Assembly (NCBI GenBank): GCA_902778205.1
Contig: CACYWX010000094.1
Span: 1 to 9,779 of the forward strand
DNA: 9,779 nucleotides
DNA from: an uncultured Ruminococcus sp.
GTDB lineage: Bacteria; Bacillota; Clostridia; Oscillospirales; CAG-272
Direction of reading: 5' to 3'
Under the pieces are notes generated by a model. That model saw only the letters and a program-made list of their open reading frames with translations, made no database searches and was not told where the DNA came from. A program made the translations under genes and the position numbers. Positions 1-6,627 of the stretch are shown one piece after another (the stretch's first letter is position 1; every line of letters begins with the position of its first letter).

Positions 1-1146
1 GATCTGCTGGCAAAGCTGGCCTGCGGGATCGCTCCAGTCCTCCTCGCCGTATTTGTAGCAGGCGTGGGACACCCAGAGCTTGATATTTGTCCCGTCCAGC
101 CGGTCGTTCCACCAGCGGAGCACCGTGTCGAAGGGCGCCTGGGAGGTCTCGAAATCCCAGTAGATCTGGGGGGAGAGGAAGTCGATATACTCGCCGTCGA
201 TCCAAGCCGTGGCGTCGCAGTAGAGGGACTTGTAGGCCTCGAAGGACCGGGTTTCGGAGCCGCCGTTCTTCCCGTCGTCGTTCTGCCAGACACCGTAGGG
301 GGAGACGCCGAAAAGACACTCCGGGTCGATGAAGCGCACCACCTCATGACAGCTCTCGATGAGCCGGTTGATGTTGTCCCGCCGCCAGTCGCCGACGTCG
401 GTGAAATCCCCGCCGTACTGCCGGAAGGCGTCCCCGTCCTCGAAATCCGCACTGCCCGAGGGATAGGGGTAGAAATAGTCGTCGAAGACCACGCCGTCCA
501 CGTCGTATTTCGTGACGATCTCCCGCACACCGTCCGTGACGAACTGCCGCACCTCGGGGAGCCCGGCGTTGAAGTACAGCCGCCCGTCCGCGTAGGCCAC
601 GGTCCAGCCGGGATGCTCCTTCGCCGGATGGCCGTCGGGCAGGACGGAGACGTCGGTGCCCGTCAGGGTCGCCCGCAGGGGATTGACCCAGGCAAACACC
701 CGGATGTTCCTAGGCCGTGCCGTCTCCACCAGATACCGGAGGGGATCGAAGGTCAGGGTCCCGGAGGTGGAGAGGGCCTGGGACACGGGGAAGAGGTCGC
801 TGTCGTAGAGGGCGTCCGCCGCGGGCCGCACCTGAAAGAAGATCGTGTTCAGCCCGTTTTCCTCCAGCACGGAGAGGATCTCGTCCAGCTCGGCTCTCAG
901 CTCGTCCGCGGACAGGTCGGTCCGGGAGGGGTAGTCCAGATTCCAGACGGAAGCGATCCATACGCCGCGCACCTCGGAATCCGGGTCGATCAGGCGTCCG
1001 GCCTCGATCATGGGGGCGGGGGCGGGCTCGGGGGGCATGGACATATCGGGGAGCTCCTTTTTCCGGCAGGATGAGAACAGATGGGGCAGGAGGCAGAGGG
1101 TCAGGATCAGGAGGAGTGGGAGCGGAAGGCGGCGTTTCTTCAGCAT
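1..1146 (-). CDS. GHL10 / family 10 glycosyl hydrolase-like lipoprotein (3' end missing)
   Basis: This gene runs off the left edge; 382 residues are visible and its stop codon lies outside the window. The start at 1146 follows an AAAGGAAG ribosome site and begins a signal peptide: MLKKRR, then a Leu-rich core at residues 7-24. It ends in FSSC, a probable lipobox with Cys27 as the anchor, so the mature protein should be a surface lipoprotein. The rest matches the glycosyl-hydrolase-like 10 family (PF02638, TIM barrel). Seen are EVRGVWIASVWNLDYPS (58-74), FQVRPAADALY (104-114), VDGVVFDDYFYPYP (216-229), GVSPYGVW (280-287) and LSPQIYWDF (324-332). Members are thought to act on cell-wall or extracellular glycans, but the substrate is rarely known. 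Asp222/Asp223 and the YW of LSPQIYW lie where the family is most conserved. It has its own promoter and is insulated from the upstream M23 gene by a terminator. The family call is firm; the enzymatic activity is inferred. Confidence 0.9.
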   Translation of the reverse strand, partial: MLKKRRLPLPLLLILTLCLLPHLFSSCRKKELPDMSMPPEPAPAPMIEAGRLIDPDSEVRGVWIASVWNLDYPSRTDLSADELRAELDEILSVLEENGLNTIFFQVRPAADALYDSDLFPVSQALSTSGTLTFDPLRYLVETARPRNIRVFAWVNPLRATLTGTDVSVLPDGHPAKEHPGWTVAYADGRLYFNAGLPEVRQFVTDGVREIVTKYDVDGVVFDDYFYPYPSGSADFEDGDAFRQYGGDFTDVGDWRRDNINRLIESCHEVVRFIDPECLFGVSPYGVWQNDDGKNGGSETRSFEAYKSLYCDATAWIDGEYIDFLSPQIYWDFETSQAPFDTVLRWWNDRLDGTNIKLWVSHACYKYGEEDWSDPAGQLCQQI

Positions 1147-1191
1147 GGGACTTCCTTTCGCGGGCGCTTTTTTCGACACTTTTTTCATTTT

Positions 1192-1220
1192 ATTGTACCA
1201 CAGAACCCGGTCCATTGCAA
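1192..1220 (-). promoter_or_regulatory. Sigma-A promoter of the GHL10 lipoprotein gene
   Basis: Read on the minus strand, TTGCAA (1215-1220) and TACAAT (1192-1197) are separated by exactly 17 bases. A TGG directly before the -10 gives an extended -10. The start codon at 1146 is about 45 bases downstream of the -10. Confidence 0.75.
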
Positions 1221-1275
1221 GGGGTGATTTTCGGACCGCACCATGCCTATGCGGCCGGAGGGAGGGTTATGAATC

Positions 1276-1326
1276 AAAAAAGGGAATGCCGCATCCGCTC
1301 CCGGAAAGGAGCAGCGCGGCATTCCC
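1276..1326 (-). terminator. Rho-independent terminator after the M23 gene
   Basis: A perfect 11-bp stem (1282-1292 with 1316-1326) encloses a second, 5-bp stem (1297-1301 with 1308-1312). On the minus strand it is followed by six T residues (1276-1281). It begins 8 bases after the M23 stop codon and separates that gene from the GHL10 promoter. Confidence 0.9.
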
Positions 1327-1333
1327 GAATCAT

Positions 1334-2155
1334 TCAGTCCTCGAACATCTCCGTCAGCCGGACGACGTCCATATAGTCAGCGGGATCCACAACCTTCCCG
1401 CCCACGGAGAGCTCGAAGTGCAGGTGGTTTTCCTCCGCGCTCTCGATCAGGGCGGTTTCCCCGGACGCGCCGATCACCTGGCCGGAGAGGACCTTGTCGC
1501 CGGCCTTGGCGATGTTGACGCTCTCCTCCGACAAGCCGGCGTACCGGGTTTCGGCTCCGCCGTCGTGGGAGAGGGTCACGGTCCAGCCCATCATGGGATC
1601 CTTCGCCACGGATTCCACGGTGCCGTCCGCAGCCGCCAGAACGGGAGTCCCGGGCGCGCAGGCAAAGTCGATGCCCCGGTGGACCCGGTAGTCGTTCATG
1701 GTGGCGGAGAAGACGGGCACGGCCAGGGAGCAGTCCTTCACCGCCACGGCGTTTTCAAGGGGAGCGCGGAATACCGGGGGCAGATCGGCCTCGGCGGAGG
1801 TGGGCACTACCATCTCATCGGTCTGAGCGGCTTTATCCTCCGGGACCGGCTTTCCGTCGGAATCCCCGGGTTCGGATCCGGACTTCGAGAGGGCGTCCTC
1901 GGCGGATTTCTTCTCCTGCCCGGTCTTTTCACTCCCGTCCTTCGGCGTTTCCGGGGCGGGGGAGGAGGTCTCGCTGTCTGTATTTTTGGAGGCCCTGTCC
2001 TCGAGCTTCTGTCCCACGGGGGGCACGTCCTCCGTCGGGGGCTTGGCCTTCCGGTTGGCGCCGGAGGTCAGGGCGATGAGTCCCACAAGGGAGGCGATGA
2101 GGAGGATGAGAGCCGCCGTCAGGATGCGGTTCTGCTTTTTCGCGTTGGTGGTCAT
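1334..2155 (-). CDS. Membrane-anchored M23 (LytM-fold) protein, SpoIIQ-like
   Basis: This 273-residue protein has a short basic N-terminus and one transmembrane segment (about 11-31). A Pro/Lys/Glu/Ser-rich, probably unstructured linker (about 32-125) leads to a C-terminal LytM/peptidase M23 domain (about 145-263). The zinc ligands are complete: HRGID gives His159 and Asp163 (HxxxD), and HLHFE gives His244 and His246 (HxH). The usual YAHL or YMHL motif, whose His helps catalysis in LytM, reads YAGL here (Gly207). Active M23 enzymes cut peptidoglycan cross-bridges. A single N-terminal anchor, a linker and a degenerate active site are instead typical of SpoIIQ, the forespore half of the engulfment channel, and the length is close to B. 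subtilis SpoIIQ. A forespore-like promoter lies upstream. The start follows AAAGGA at 6-base spacing. The M23 fold is certain; SpoIIQ identity is an inference, and a vegetative M23 scaffold is the alternative. Confidence 0.88.
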   Translation of the reverse strand: MTTNAKKQNRILTAALILLIASLVGLIALTSGANRKAKPPTEDVPPVGQKLEDRASKNTDSETSSPAPETPKDGSEKTGQEKKSAEDALSKSGSEPGDSDGKPVPEDKAAQTDEMVVPTSAEADLPPVFRAPLENAVAVKDCSLAVPVFSATMNDYRVHRGIDFACAPGTPVLAAADGTVESVAKDPMMGWTVTLSHDGGAETRYAGLSEESVNIAKAGDKVLSGQVIGASGETALIESAEENHLHFELSVGGKVVDPADYMDVVRLTEMFED

Positions 2156-2192
2156 GGGGATTCCTTTCTTCTGTCTGTGGATTGGTCGGGGG

Positions 2193-2222
2193 TAGTATGG
2201 ACGGAAGAAGGAAGCCTTATGC
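2193..2222 (-). promoter_or_regulatory. Candidate forespore (sigma-F/sigma-G type) promoter of the M23 gene
   Basis: On the minus strand, GCATA (2218-2222) is followed after 15 bases by GTCCATACTA (2193-2202). This fits 9 of 10 positions of the Bacillus sigma-F -10 pattern GGnnAnAMTR with a GYATA -35. The embedded CATACTA, 18 bases from GCATA, fits the sigma-G -10. No sigma-A-like pair is visible in this gap, unlike in front of most other genes here. The ATG is about 38 bases below the -10. The match is by eye and the motif is short. Confidence 0.45.
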
Positions 2223-2281
2223 GCGATGAGAGGGAATGTCCCGGGAAAAATGAAGACTGCCGGCGGGCGGTTCCGGGCGGA

Positions 2282-3262
2282 TCAGGTCATGAAGGGCGCG
2301 GGATCCACGTATTCGTGCCGCACCTCCGAAACGCCGCGCTCCGTGATCACAAGGACCGTGCCGCCGTTGAGGGAGGGCTCCCAGTAGCATCCCGGACCGG
2401 CCTTGAGGCTGTAGACGAAGGTCACGCCCCGCCAGCGGATGACGGTGTTGTTCACGTGGTCGTGCCCGGCGATGAGAAGCTTCGTGGAGCCGCATTCCAG
2501 AACGGCGTCCAGCATGCCCTCGTCGGCGGGATAGCTGCCGATGCCCTCGTGGCGCACGCCGAAGGAGGACTCATAGCCGGGATTCCACACCTCCGGTCCC
2601 TCCGCCATGGCGGGCGTCACGGATTTCGGATCGATCCCCGCCTTTTCCGCCGCCGCATGGGCCTCCCGATAGGCGTAGATCGGGATGTGCATGAGAAGGG
2701 CGGTGTCGGAACAGCCGTCCTCCTTCAGCACGGCGGTCTGCTCCCGGTACCAGTCGATCTGCTCCGGCCACAGCTTTGCCCATGCCTCGGTTTCCTCCCC
2801 CTTGTCATTGACATAGGGGGCCCGGTCGTGGGAGTCCATGACGATGACGCCCGCCGCGGGGACGCCGTTTTCCTCGATCCGGATCACGTAGTTGCCGTTT
2901 CCGAGATTTGCCGGTCCCCGCTCGTAGAGGCAGAGGGGATGGGTCAGGTACCGCTTCACCACGGACTCCACGCGCTCCGGTCCGCCCTGATTGTCGTGGT
3001 TGCCCCACATGGGAGCCCACGGAACGCCGCAGGAGTCCAGAAAATCCGCCAGGGCGTCGTAGGCACGGTCGTTTCCTGCCCAGGCCAGATCCCCGGACAC
3101 GGTGATGAGATCCGGGGAGAGTCGGCGGACCAGCTCCCGCACGGTGCCCTCGAGGATCCGGCGGTTCGGATGGCCCTCGTCCCATTCGTTGTCCCCCAAT
3201 TGGGGATCGGAGAGGTTCAGAAGGATGAAATCCTTCCCGGGTGTTTTCCTGAGTGTGAGCAT
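2282..3262 (-). CDS. Calcineurin-like metallophosphoesterase
   Basis: This 326-residue protein has the metallophosphoesterase motifs in order: SDPQ (Asp19, with Gln21 where DxH normally has His), SGDL (Asp58), GNHD (Asn88, His89, Asp90), the His192 of LLMHIPI, and GHDH (His267, His269). The family uses a two-metal centre to hydrolyse phosphate mono- or diesters. The layout resembles Icc-like and plant PAP29-like members. The substrate cannot be told from the sequence. There is no signal peptide or transmembrane segment, so it is probably cytoplasmic. An insert at about 195-245, between motif IV and GHDH, contains ESSFGVRHEGIGSYP and probably shapes the pocket. The start is set by GGAGG seven bases upstream and lies just below a consensus promoter. 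Only 126 bases separate its stop from the M23 start, and I see no strong terminator between them, so read-through is possible. Confidence 0.9.
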   Translation of the reverse strand: MLTLRKTPGKDFILLNLSDPQLGDNEWDEGHPNRRILEGTVRELVRRLSPDLITVSGDLAWAGNDRAYDALADFLDSCGVPWAPMWGNHDNQGGPERVESVVKRYLTHPLCLYERGPANLGNGNYVIRIEENGVPAAGVIVMDSHDRAPYVNDKGEETEAWAKLWPEQIDWYREQTAVLKEDGCSDTALLMHIPIYAYREAHAAAEKAGIDPKSVTPAMAEGPEVWNPGYESSFGVRHEGIGSYPADEGMLDAVLECGSTKLLIAGHDHVNNTVIRWRGVTFVYSLKAGPGCYWEPSLNGGTVLVITERGVSEVRHEYVDPAPFMT

Positions 3263-3291
3263 GGGATGCCTCCGGTTTCGTGTTTTTCCTC

Positions 3292-3320
3292 ATTATAGCA
3301 AAGCGGGAGGAAAATGTCAA
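3292..3320 (-). promoter_or_regulatory. Consensus sigma-A promoter of the phosphoesterase gene
   Basis: On the minus strand, TTGACA (3315-3320) and TATAAT (3292-3297) match the consensus perfectly with a 17-base spacer. It is divergent from the lipoprotein promoter; the two -35 boxes are 49 bases apart. Confidence 0.9.
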
Positions 3321-3369
3321 AGGGGAAGCGGGCCGTTCTCTGCTTTTCCCGACGCGGAGGGAGGATGGC

Positions 3370-3398
3370 TTGACGAGGGGCGCGGAGCGTGGTATAAT
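3370..3398 (+). promoter_or_regulatory. Sigma-A promoter of the two-domain lipoprotein gene
   Basis: TTGACG (3370-3375) and TATAAT (3393-3398) are separated by 17 bases. The -10 is extended by TGG. The ATG at 3436 is 37 bases downstream of the -10, giving a short leader. Confidence 0.88.
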
Positions 3399-3435
3399 GA
3401 TAAACGTCAAATTCTGCCCCAAGGAGCCCCTGTCC

Positions 3436-4875
3436 ATGACCCGTTCTGCCGTTCGTGCCGCCGCCTTGCTTTTGTCCGTCCTGCTTCTGACCTCCTGCGC
3501 CGTGAATCTGCGTCCCGCGGAGCCTGTGATCCCGGAGGATCCCGCCCCGGAGACCGTCACCGCGGAGCCTCTGACCAATCCCGCCGGGGAGACGGAGGAG
3601 CCGGTGCCGGAAACGAATGAAACAGAGACGGAGACGGATGAGCCGGAAACGGAGGCTCCGGAGGACGTTCAGCCCGATGCTCCGGAACCGGAAGAGCCCG
3701 ATCCGGAGCCGGAGCCCGAACCGGTCAATCCCGATCCGGAGGAACCCGATTCCCGTTCCCCCTTTCCCGGCGGAGCCGCCGAGGGAGATGTCTGGACCGA
3801 CGAGGGACTGAAGCTCCGGTTCGTTCTGCCCGGGGACGACTGGCGGTTTGCGGATCAGAGGGAGCCGGACACCGACGCGGAAGCCCTGCCCGACGGGACC
3901 TTCTACGCCATGCAGGCCCAGTCGGAGGCCGGTTCCACCGTGCTGATCATGGGACGGCGGATCCCGGAGCCCGAGGACGGGGAGGAGAGCGTCACCCTGT
4001 CGGAGTACGTCCGGATCCTCGCGGAGGGCATGACGGAGAGCGGAGGGGAGGACGTTTCCGTGGAGGCCGGGGAGCGGGAGGAGGCGGAGCTGGCCGGGGA
4101 GACGTGGCTTCTGGTCCCCTTCCGGCTGGTCTGGCCCGGGGAGGCTGAGAGCCGGAGCCTGTGGTACACCCGGGAATGGGACGGATGGTTCGTGACCGCG
4201 GCGGCGACGGCCTCCCCAGCGGACCGCTTCGACGCGGAGACGATTTTGTCCATGCTGACCGCTCCGGACGCGCCCCTGCCGGAGAAGCCCGGTGTGCCGG
4301 ACGCGCCCGCCGTGTTCGCCTGGGGGAGCGATTCCCTGGAGAACGGGAGCTATCGGAATTCCTTCGCCGGGATCCGGGTGACGGCGGCGGAGGGCTGGAC
4401 CTTCATGACGGAGAAGGAGCTGGCGAAGCGGAACGATCTGCACGTGGCGGCGGACGCGGACAGCCGGGAGATCGCCGAGGCAGCGGACCGGGAGAGCGCG
4501 CGCTGCGTCATGCACCTGGAAAACGGGGACGGCGCTTCCGTGGAGCTGTCCTTTATCCGGGCGGAGGCCTTCGGAGAGGGAGGCTGGGAGCAGTACGCGG
4601 GATTTCTGGTTGACAATCTGCTGAAAAGCGGGGAGGCCGCGGGATTTTCCATGAGCGCCGCCGACGGGGAATGGGCGGAGCTGGCCGGGGAGCGCTGGTT
4701 CGTCCGGATCGTCACCTATTCCGCCGGGGGCTACGCCGTGGGACAGCGGATGCTGCTGTGGCGTCCGGTGGAAGGGGAGCTGGCGGAGCTGACTCTGGAC
4801 AACGGCGCATGGACGGACATCCCCCTGACCTCCATGACGGCCATGATCTCCCGGGAGGAGCCCGCCGGGGATTGA
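3436..4875 (+). CDS. Lipoprotein with Pro/Glu-rich stalk and two related domains
   Basis: The frame is open further upstream, but the start is placed at 3436. There AAGGAG sits 9 bases before an ATG that begins a clean lipoprotein signal peptide (MTRSAVRAAALLLSVLLLTSC, Cys21 as anchor), and the promoter lies at 3370-3398. The 479-residue product has an acidic Pro/Glu/Thr stalk (about 22-108), which probably spans the cell wall. Two globular parts follow, about 117-275 and 292-470. They look like copies of one fold: each opens with a beta strand leading to an aromatic turn (PGDDWRF and AEGWTF). Each also has an AELAGE-[TR]-W strand (217-224 and 414-421), followed by a strand-rich part with a Trp or Tyr. 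Such pairs resemble PsbP-like or other small extracytoplasmic alpha/beta domains, but I do not recognise a named family. It is monocistronic and convergent with the next gene. The function is unknown; surface binding is a guess. Confidence 0.85.
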   Translation: MTRSAVRAAALLLSVLLLTSCAVNLRPAEPVIPEDPAPETVTAEPLTNPAGETEEPVPETNETETETDEPETEAPEDVQPDAPEPEEPDPEPEPEPVNPDPEEPDSRSPFPGGAAEGDVWTDEGLKLRFVLPGDDWRFADQREPDTDAEALPDGTFYAMQAQSEAGSTVLIMGRRIPEPEDGEESVTLSEYVRILAEGMTESGGEDVSVEAGEREEAELAGETWLLVPFRLVWPGEAESRSLWYTREWDGWFVTAAATASPADRFDAETILSMLTAPDAPLPEKPGVPDAPAVFAWGSDSLENGSYRNSFAGIRVTAAEGWTFMTEKELAKRNDLHVAADADSREIAEAADRESARCVMHLENGDGASVELSFIRAEAFGEGGWEQYAGFLVDNLLKSGEAAGFSMSAADGEWAELAGERWFVRIVTYSAGGYAVGQRMLLWRPVEGELAELTLDNGAWTDIPLTSMTAMISREEPAGD

Positions 4876-4895
4876 CGGATCCCGAAAAATATATC

Positions 4896-4943
4896 AACAA
4901 AAACCGCGCGGCCTGTCCGGATGGAAACGGAGGCCGCGCGGTT
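4896..4943 (-). terminator. Rho-independent terminator between convergent genes
   Basis: A perfect, very GC-rich 12-bp stem (4902-4913 with 4932-4943) has a further 4-bp stem inside its loop (4916-4919 with 4928-4931). On the minus strand it runs into a T-rich tail, so it ends the secreted-protein transcript. On the plus strand a T6 run occurs only 14 bases beyond the stem (4958-4963), so termination of the lipoprotein gene here would be weaker. No other terminator for that gene is visible. Confidence 0.85.
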
Positions 4944-4995
4944 CTGCGTTATGGGAGTTTTTTCGTGTCTTTCGACCGGGCGAGGGATCACGGAC

Positions 4996-5712
4996 TTATT
5001 TCATGATCCCGGGGAAGAAGAGGCCGAAGCGAGCATGTCTGGGAGCGGAGGGCTCCACGGGGACTGAGACGGCGGTCACGGGCGGGGTCTGACCCTCCTC
5101 TACGGCGTCCACGGTCTCGTAGAAGAGCTCCGGCTCACCCGTGACGGGACGGATCAGCAGGCATTCGGAGAAGGTGAAGGAGCCGCCCTCCTCCGCGGTG
5201 AGCTCGATGCGGTAGAAGGCGTATTTTTCCGCCTTTTCCCAGCCACCCTCCGGCTCGGTCATATGGAAGATGCGCCATTCGCCGGTACGCACCACGGGGG
5301 AGCGCATGGAGAGCGGCGTCCATTCCTTTTCGGTGGAGTCGTTGGTGCCCCAGACCCGCACGGTCAGCACGGTCTTCTCAGTGGAGGAGGTCACCAAAGC
5401 GAAGGAGGACAGAGCCTGGGGGATGCCGGAGGCGGTGCGGAGCGTGAAGGTCTTCGTTTCGCTCTCCGCGTCATAGGTCAGGACAAGGCCCGTCGTCGTA
5501 TCGTCGTCAAAGAGAACAGCGGTGTCCTCGCCGCTGTCGGCCATGGAGGATGTGACGGGAAGGGCGGTCATGCCCTCGGCAATCACCGGAATGGGTTCTG
5601 CGGTCTTGTCGGGGACCGGAGGCTTCGCGCCGGTGCCCTGAGCCGATACGGTGACTGCCAGAAGGGCGCAGCAGAGGGCGGCGGTCAGCATGCGGACGGT
5701 GTGTTTCATCAT
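4996..5712 (-). CDS. Small secreted protein, possibly discoidin-like fold
   Basis: The open frame runs up to 5970, but the start is placed at 5712. There GGGAGG precedes an ATG-ATG pair, and a promoter at 5750-5778 would leave the longer form untranscribed. The second ATG (5709) is an alternative. The 238-residue product has a signal peptide (core LTAALCCALLAVTVSA) with likely cleavage after Ala24, and no lipobox or membrane anchor. Residues about 64-190 are rich in beta strands. They start with AVLFDDDTTTGLVL, which resembles the LFDGDxxT opening of F5/8-type (discoidin) carbohydrate-binding domains, and continue with VLTVRVWGTND and YAFYRIEL strands, as in that fold. The C-terminal part is Pro/Val-rich and ends in FGLFFPGIMK. 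A surface glycan-binding role is a weak inference, and I cannot name a family. It has its own promoter and shares the divergent region with the DUF1643 gene. Confidence 0.78.
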   Translation of the reverse strand: MMKHTVRMLTAALCCALLAVTVSAQGTGAKPPVPDKTAEPIPVIAEGMTALPVTSSMADSGEDTAVLFDDDTTTGLVLTYDAESETKTFTLRTASGIPQALSSFALVTSSTEKTVLTVRVWGTNDSTEKEWTPLSMRSPVVRTGEWRIFHMTEPEGGWEKAEKYAFYRIELTAEEGGSFTFSECLLIRPVTGEPELFYETVDAVEEGQTPPVTAVSVPVEPSAPRHARFGLFFPGIMK

Positions 5713-5749
5713 GGAATTGATCCTCCCGGGGTAACGGATTGTCTGATTC

Positions 5750-5778
5750 ATCATACCACATTCCGCCGGATTTGGCAA
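5750..5778 (-). promoter_or_regulatory. Sigma-A promoter of the secreted-protein gene
   Basis: On the minus strand, TTGCCA (5773-5778) and TATGAT (5750-5755) are 17 bases apart, with a TGG-extended -10. The TGTAA repeats at 5794-5839 lie directly upstream. Confidence 0.78.
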
Positions 5779-5793
5779 GGGAGCAGGCGAAAC

Positions 5794-5839
5794 TGTAATA
5801 TTATTGTAATGTAAGAAAACGGTGTAAACGATTTGTAAA
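5794..5839. repeat. TGTAA (TTACA) repeats at helical spacing in a divergent promoter region
   Basis: TGTAAW occurs at 5794, 5805, 5823 and 5834, with TGTAAG at 5810. There are two pairs, each at exactly 11-bp spacing, in an AT-rich patch within otherwise GC-rich sequence. On the minus strand they read WTTACA and end 15 bases above the -35 of the secreted-protein gene. On the plus strand they lie about 40 bases above the -10 of the DUF1643 gene. Direct repeats spaced 11 bp are typical of response-regulator sites such as the PhoP box (TTAACA-like). The identity of any regulator is a guess. Confidence 0.5.
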
Positions 5840-5874
5840 TTTCCGCCGGGCCTCCTCCTCCGCCCTCCGCCGGG

Positions 5875-5883
5875 TGGTATAAT
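5875..5883 (+). promoter_or_regulatory. Extended -10 promoter of the DUF1643 gene
   Basis: TGG plus TATAAT (5878-5883) forms a perfect extended -10. The -35 position (about 5855-5860) reads CTCCTC, far from consensus. The promoter may therefore rely on the extended -10 or on an activator bound at the TGTAA repeats upstream. Confidence 0.65.
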
Positions 5884-5959
5884 ATCCGCGCCGGACCGGC
5901 TTTTCCCCGATAAATCCGGGAGAACGCCGGACGGATCCCTCACGGAAGGAGCAGACGCC

Positions 5960-6589
5960 ATGCCGCACATCCCGCAGTCCGATACCGCCCATATTCCCGT
6001 GCTGACCTTCGAGGAAGCGCTGGCGCAGAGATCGGAGAGCGCACTTTACGACCGATCCCGCTGGCTGTACGTGCCGGATTTTTATTCCGAATACCGGTAC
6101 ATCCTTGGGACCAGGGGAAAGCGTCCCCTCATCGCCGTGGGGATCAATCCCTCCACCGCCGCGCCGGACGACCTGGACAACACCTTAAAGTCCGTGGAGC
6201 GGATCGCGCATTCCTCCGGCTACGACAGCTTCCTCATGTTCAACGTCTACGCCCAGCGGGCCACGGATCCCGACGCCATGGAGCGGACGTTCAATCCGGA
6301 TCTGCATCGGGAGAACATGAAGGCCTTTTCCTATCTGCTGGACCTCTGCGGGGAGACGCCGGACGTTTGGGCCGCCTGGGGGACCATCATCCTCAAAAGG
6401 CCCTGGCTGGCGGACTGCGTGCGGGACATGGCCGGGATCGGGCTGGAACGCGGCGTCCGGTGGTTCACCTGCGGTCCGCGCTCCAAGAAGGGCGGGCATC
6501 CCCATCATCCCCTCTATCTCAGAAGGGACGCGCCTCTGGATCCCTTCGACGTGGAGGCGTATCTGGATTCCCTCTCTGAGGAAAATTAA
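5960..6589 (+). CDS. DUF1643 domain protein
   Basis: This 209-residue cytoplasmic protein starts at 5960 behind GGAAGGAG at 8-base spacing. It matches DUF1643 (PF07799). Seen are LIAVGINPSTA (57-67), LDNTLKSVERIAHSSGYDSFLM read across 72-93, the FNVYAQRATDP strand and turn (94-104), VWAAWG (136-141) and a C-terminal GGHPHHPLYL (178-187). The GxNPSTA and HPLYL motifs and the WG after the central helix recall uracil-DNA-glycosylase-like folds, as has been noted for similar proteins. The biochemical role of DUF1643 is not established. The gene is often scattered singly in bacteria and phages and looks single here. It has an extended -10 promoter with no good -35. No terminator is clear downstream, so some read-through into the ABC operon is possible. 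The family call is good; the function is open. Confidence 0.88.
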   Translation: MPHIPQSDTAHIPVLTFEEALAQRSESALYDRSRWLYVPDFYSEYRYILGTRGKRPLIAVGINPSTAAPDDLDNTLKSVERIAHSSGYDSFLMFNVYAQRATDPDAMERTFNPDLHRENMKAFSYLLDLCGETPDVWAAWGTIILKRPWLADCVRDMAGIGLERGVRWFTCGPRSKKGGHPHHPLYLRRDAPLDPFDVEAYLDSLSEEN

Positions 6590-6593
6590 AAAT

Positions 6594-6619
6594 CGATAAG
6601 AAAATATCGAAAAACGATA
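6594..6619. promoter_or_regulatory. Operator-like CGATA half-sites before the ABC operon promoter
   Basis: CGATA (6594-6598), TATCG (6605-6609) and CGATA (6615-6619) alternate in orientation and start 11 and 10 bases apart, close to one helical turn. A/T runs separate them. The last one ends 8 bases before the -35 of the ABC operon. This looks like an activator site or, through its A-tracts, an UP-like element. Confidence 0.5.
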
Positions 6620-6627
6620 AAAACAGA

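Noticed and set aside
64..1074. Plus-strand open frame of 336 codons
   Set aside because: It is antisense to the GHL10 gene, whose protein has clear family motifs, a signal peptide, a ribosome site and a promoter. The plus-strand product is rich in Gly, Val, Pro and His without any motif.
1010..3298. Plus-strand open frame of 762 codons spanning two genes and the gap between them
   Set aside because: It runs antisense through the M23 and phosphoesterase genes and across promoters and a terminator. Long antisense frames are expected in GC-rich DNA with this codon use.
3217..4515. Minus-strand open frame of 432 codons
   Set aside because: It is antisense to the two-domain lipoprotein, with a low-complexity Arg/Leu/Gly product and no ribosome site or promoter.
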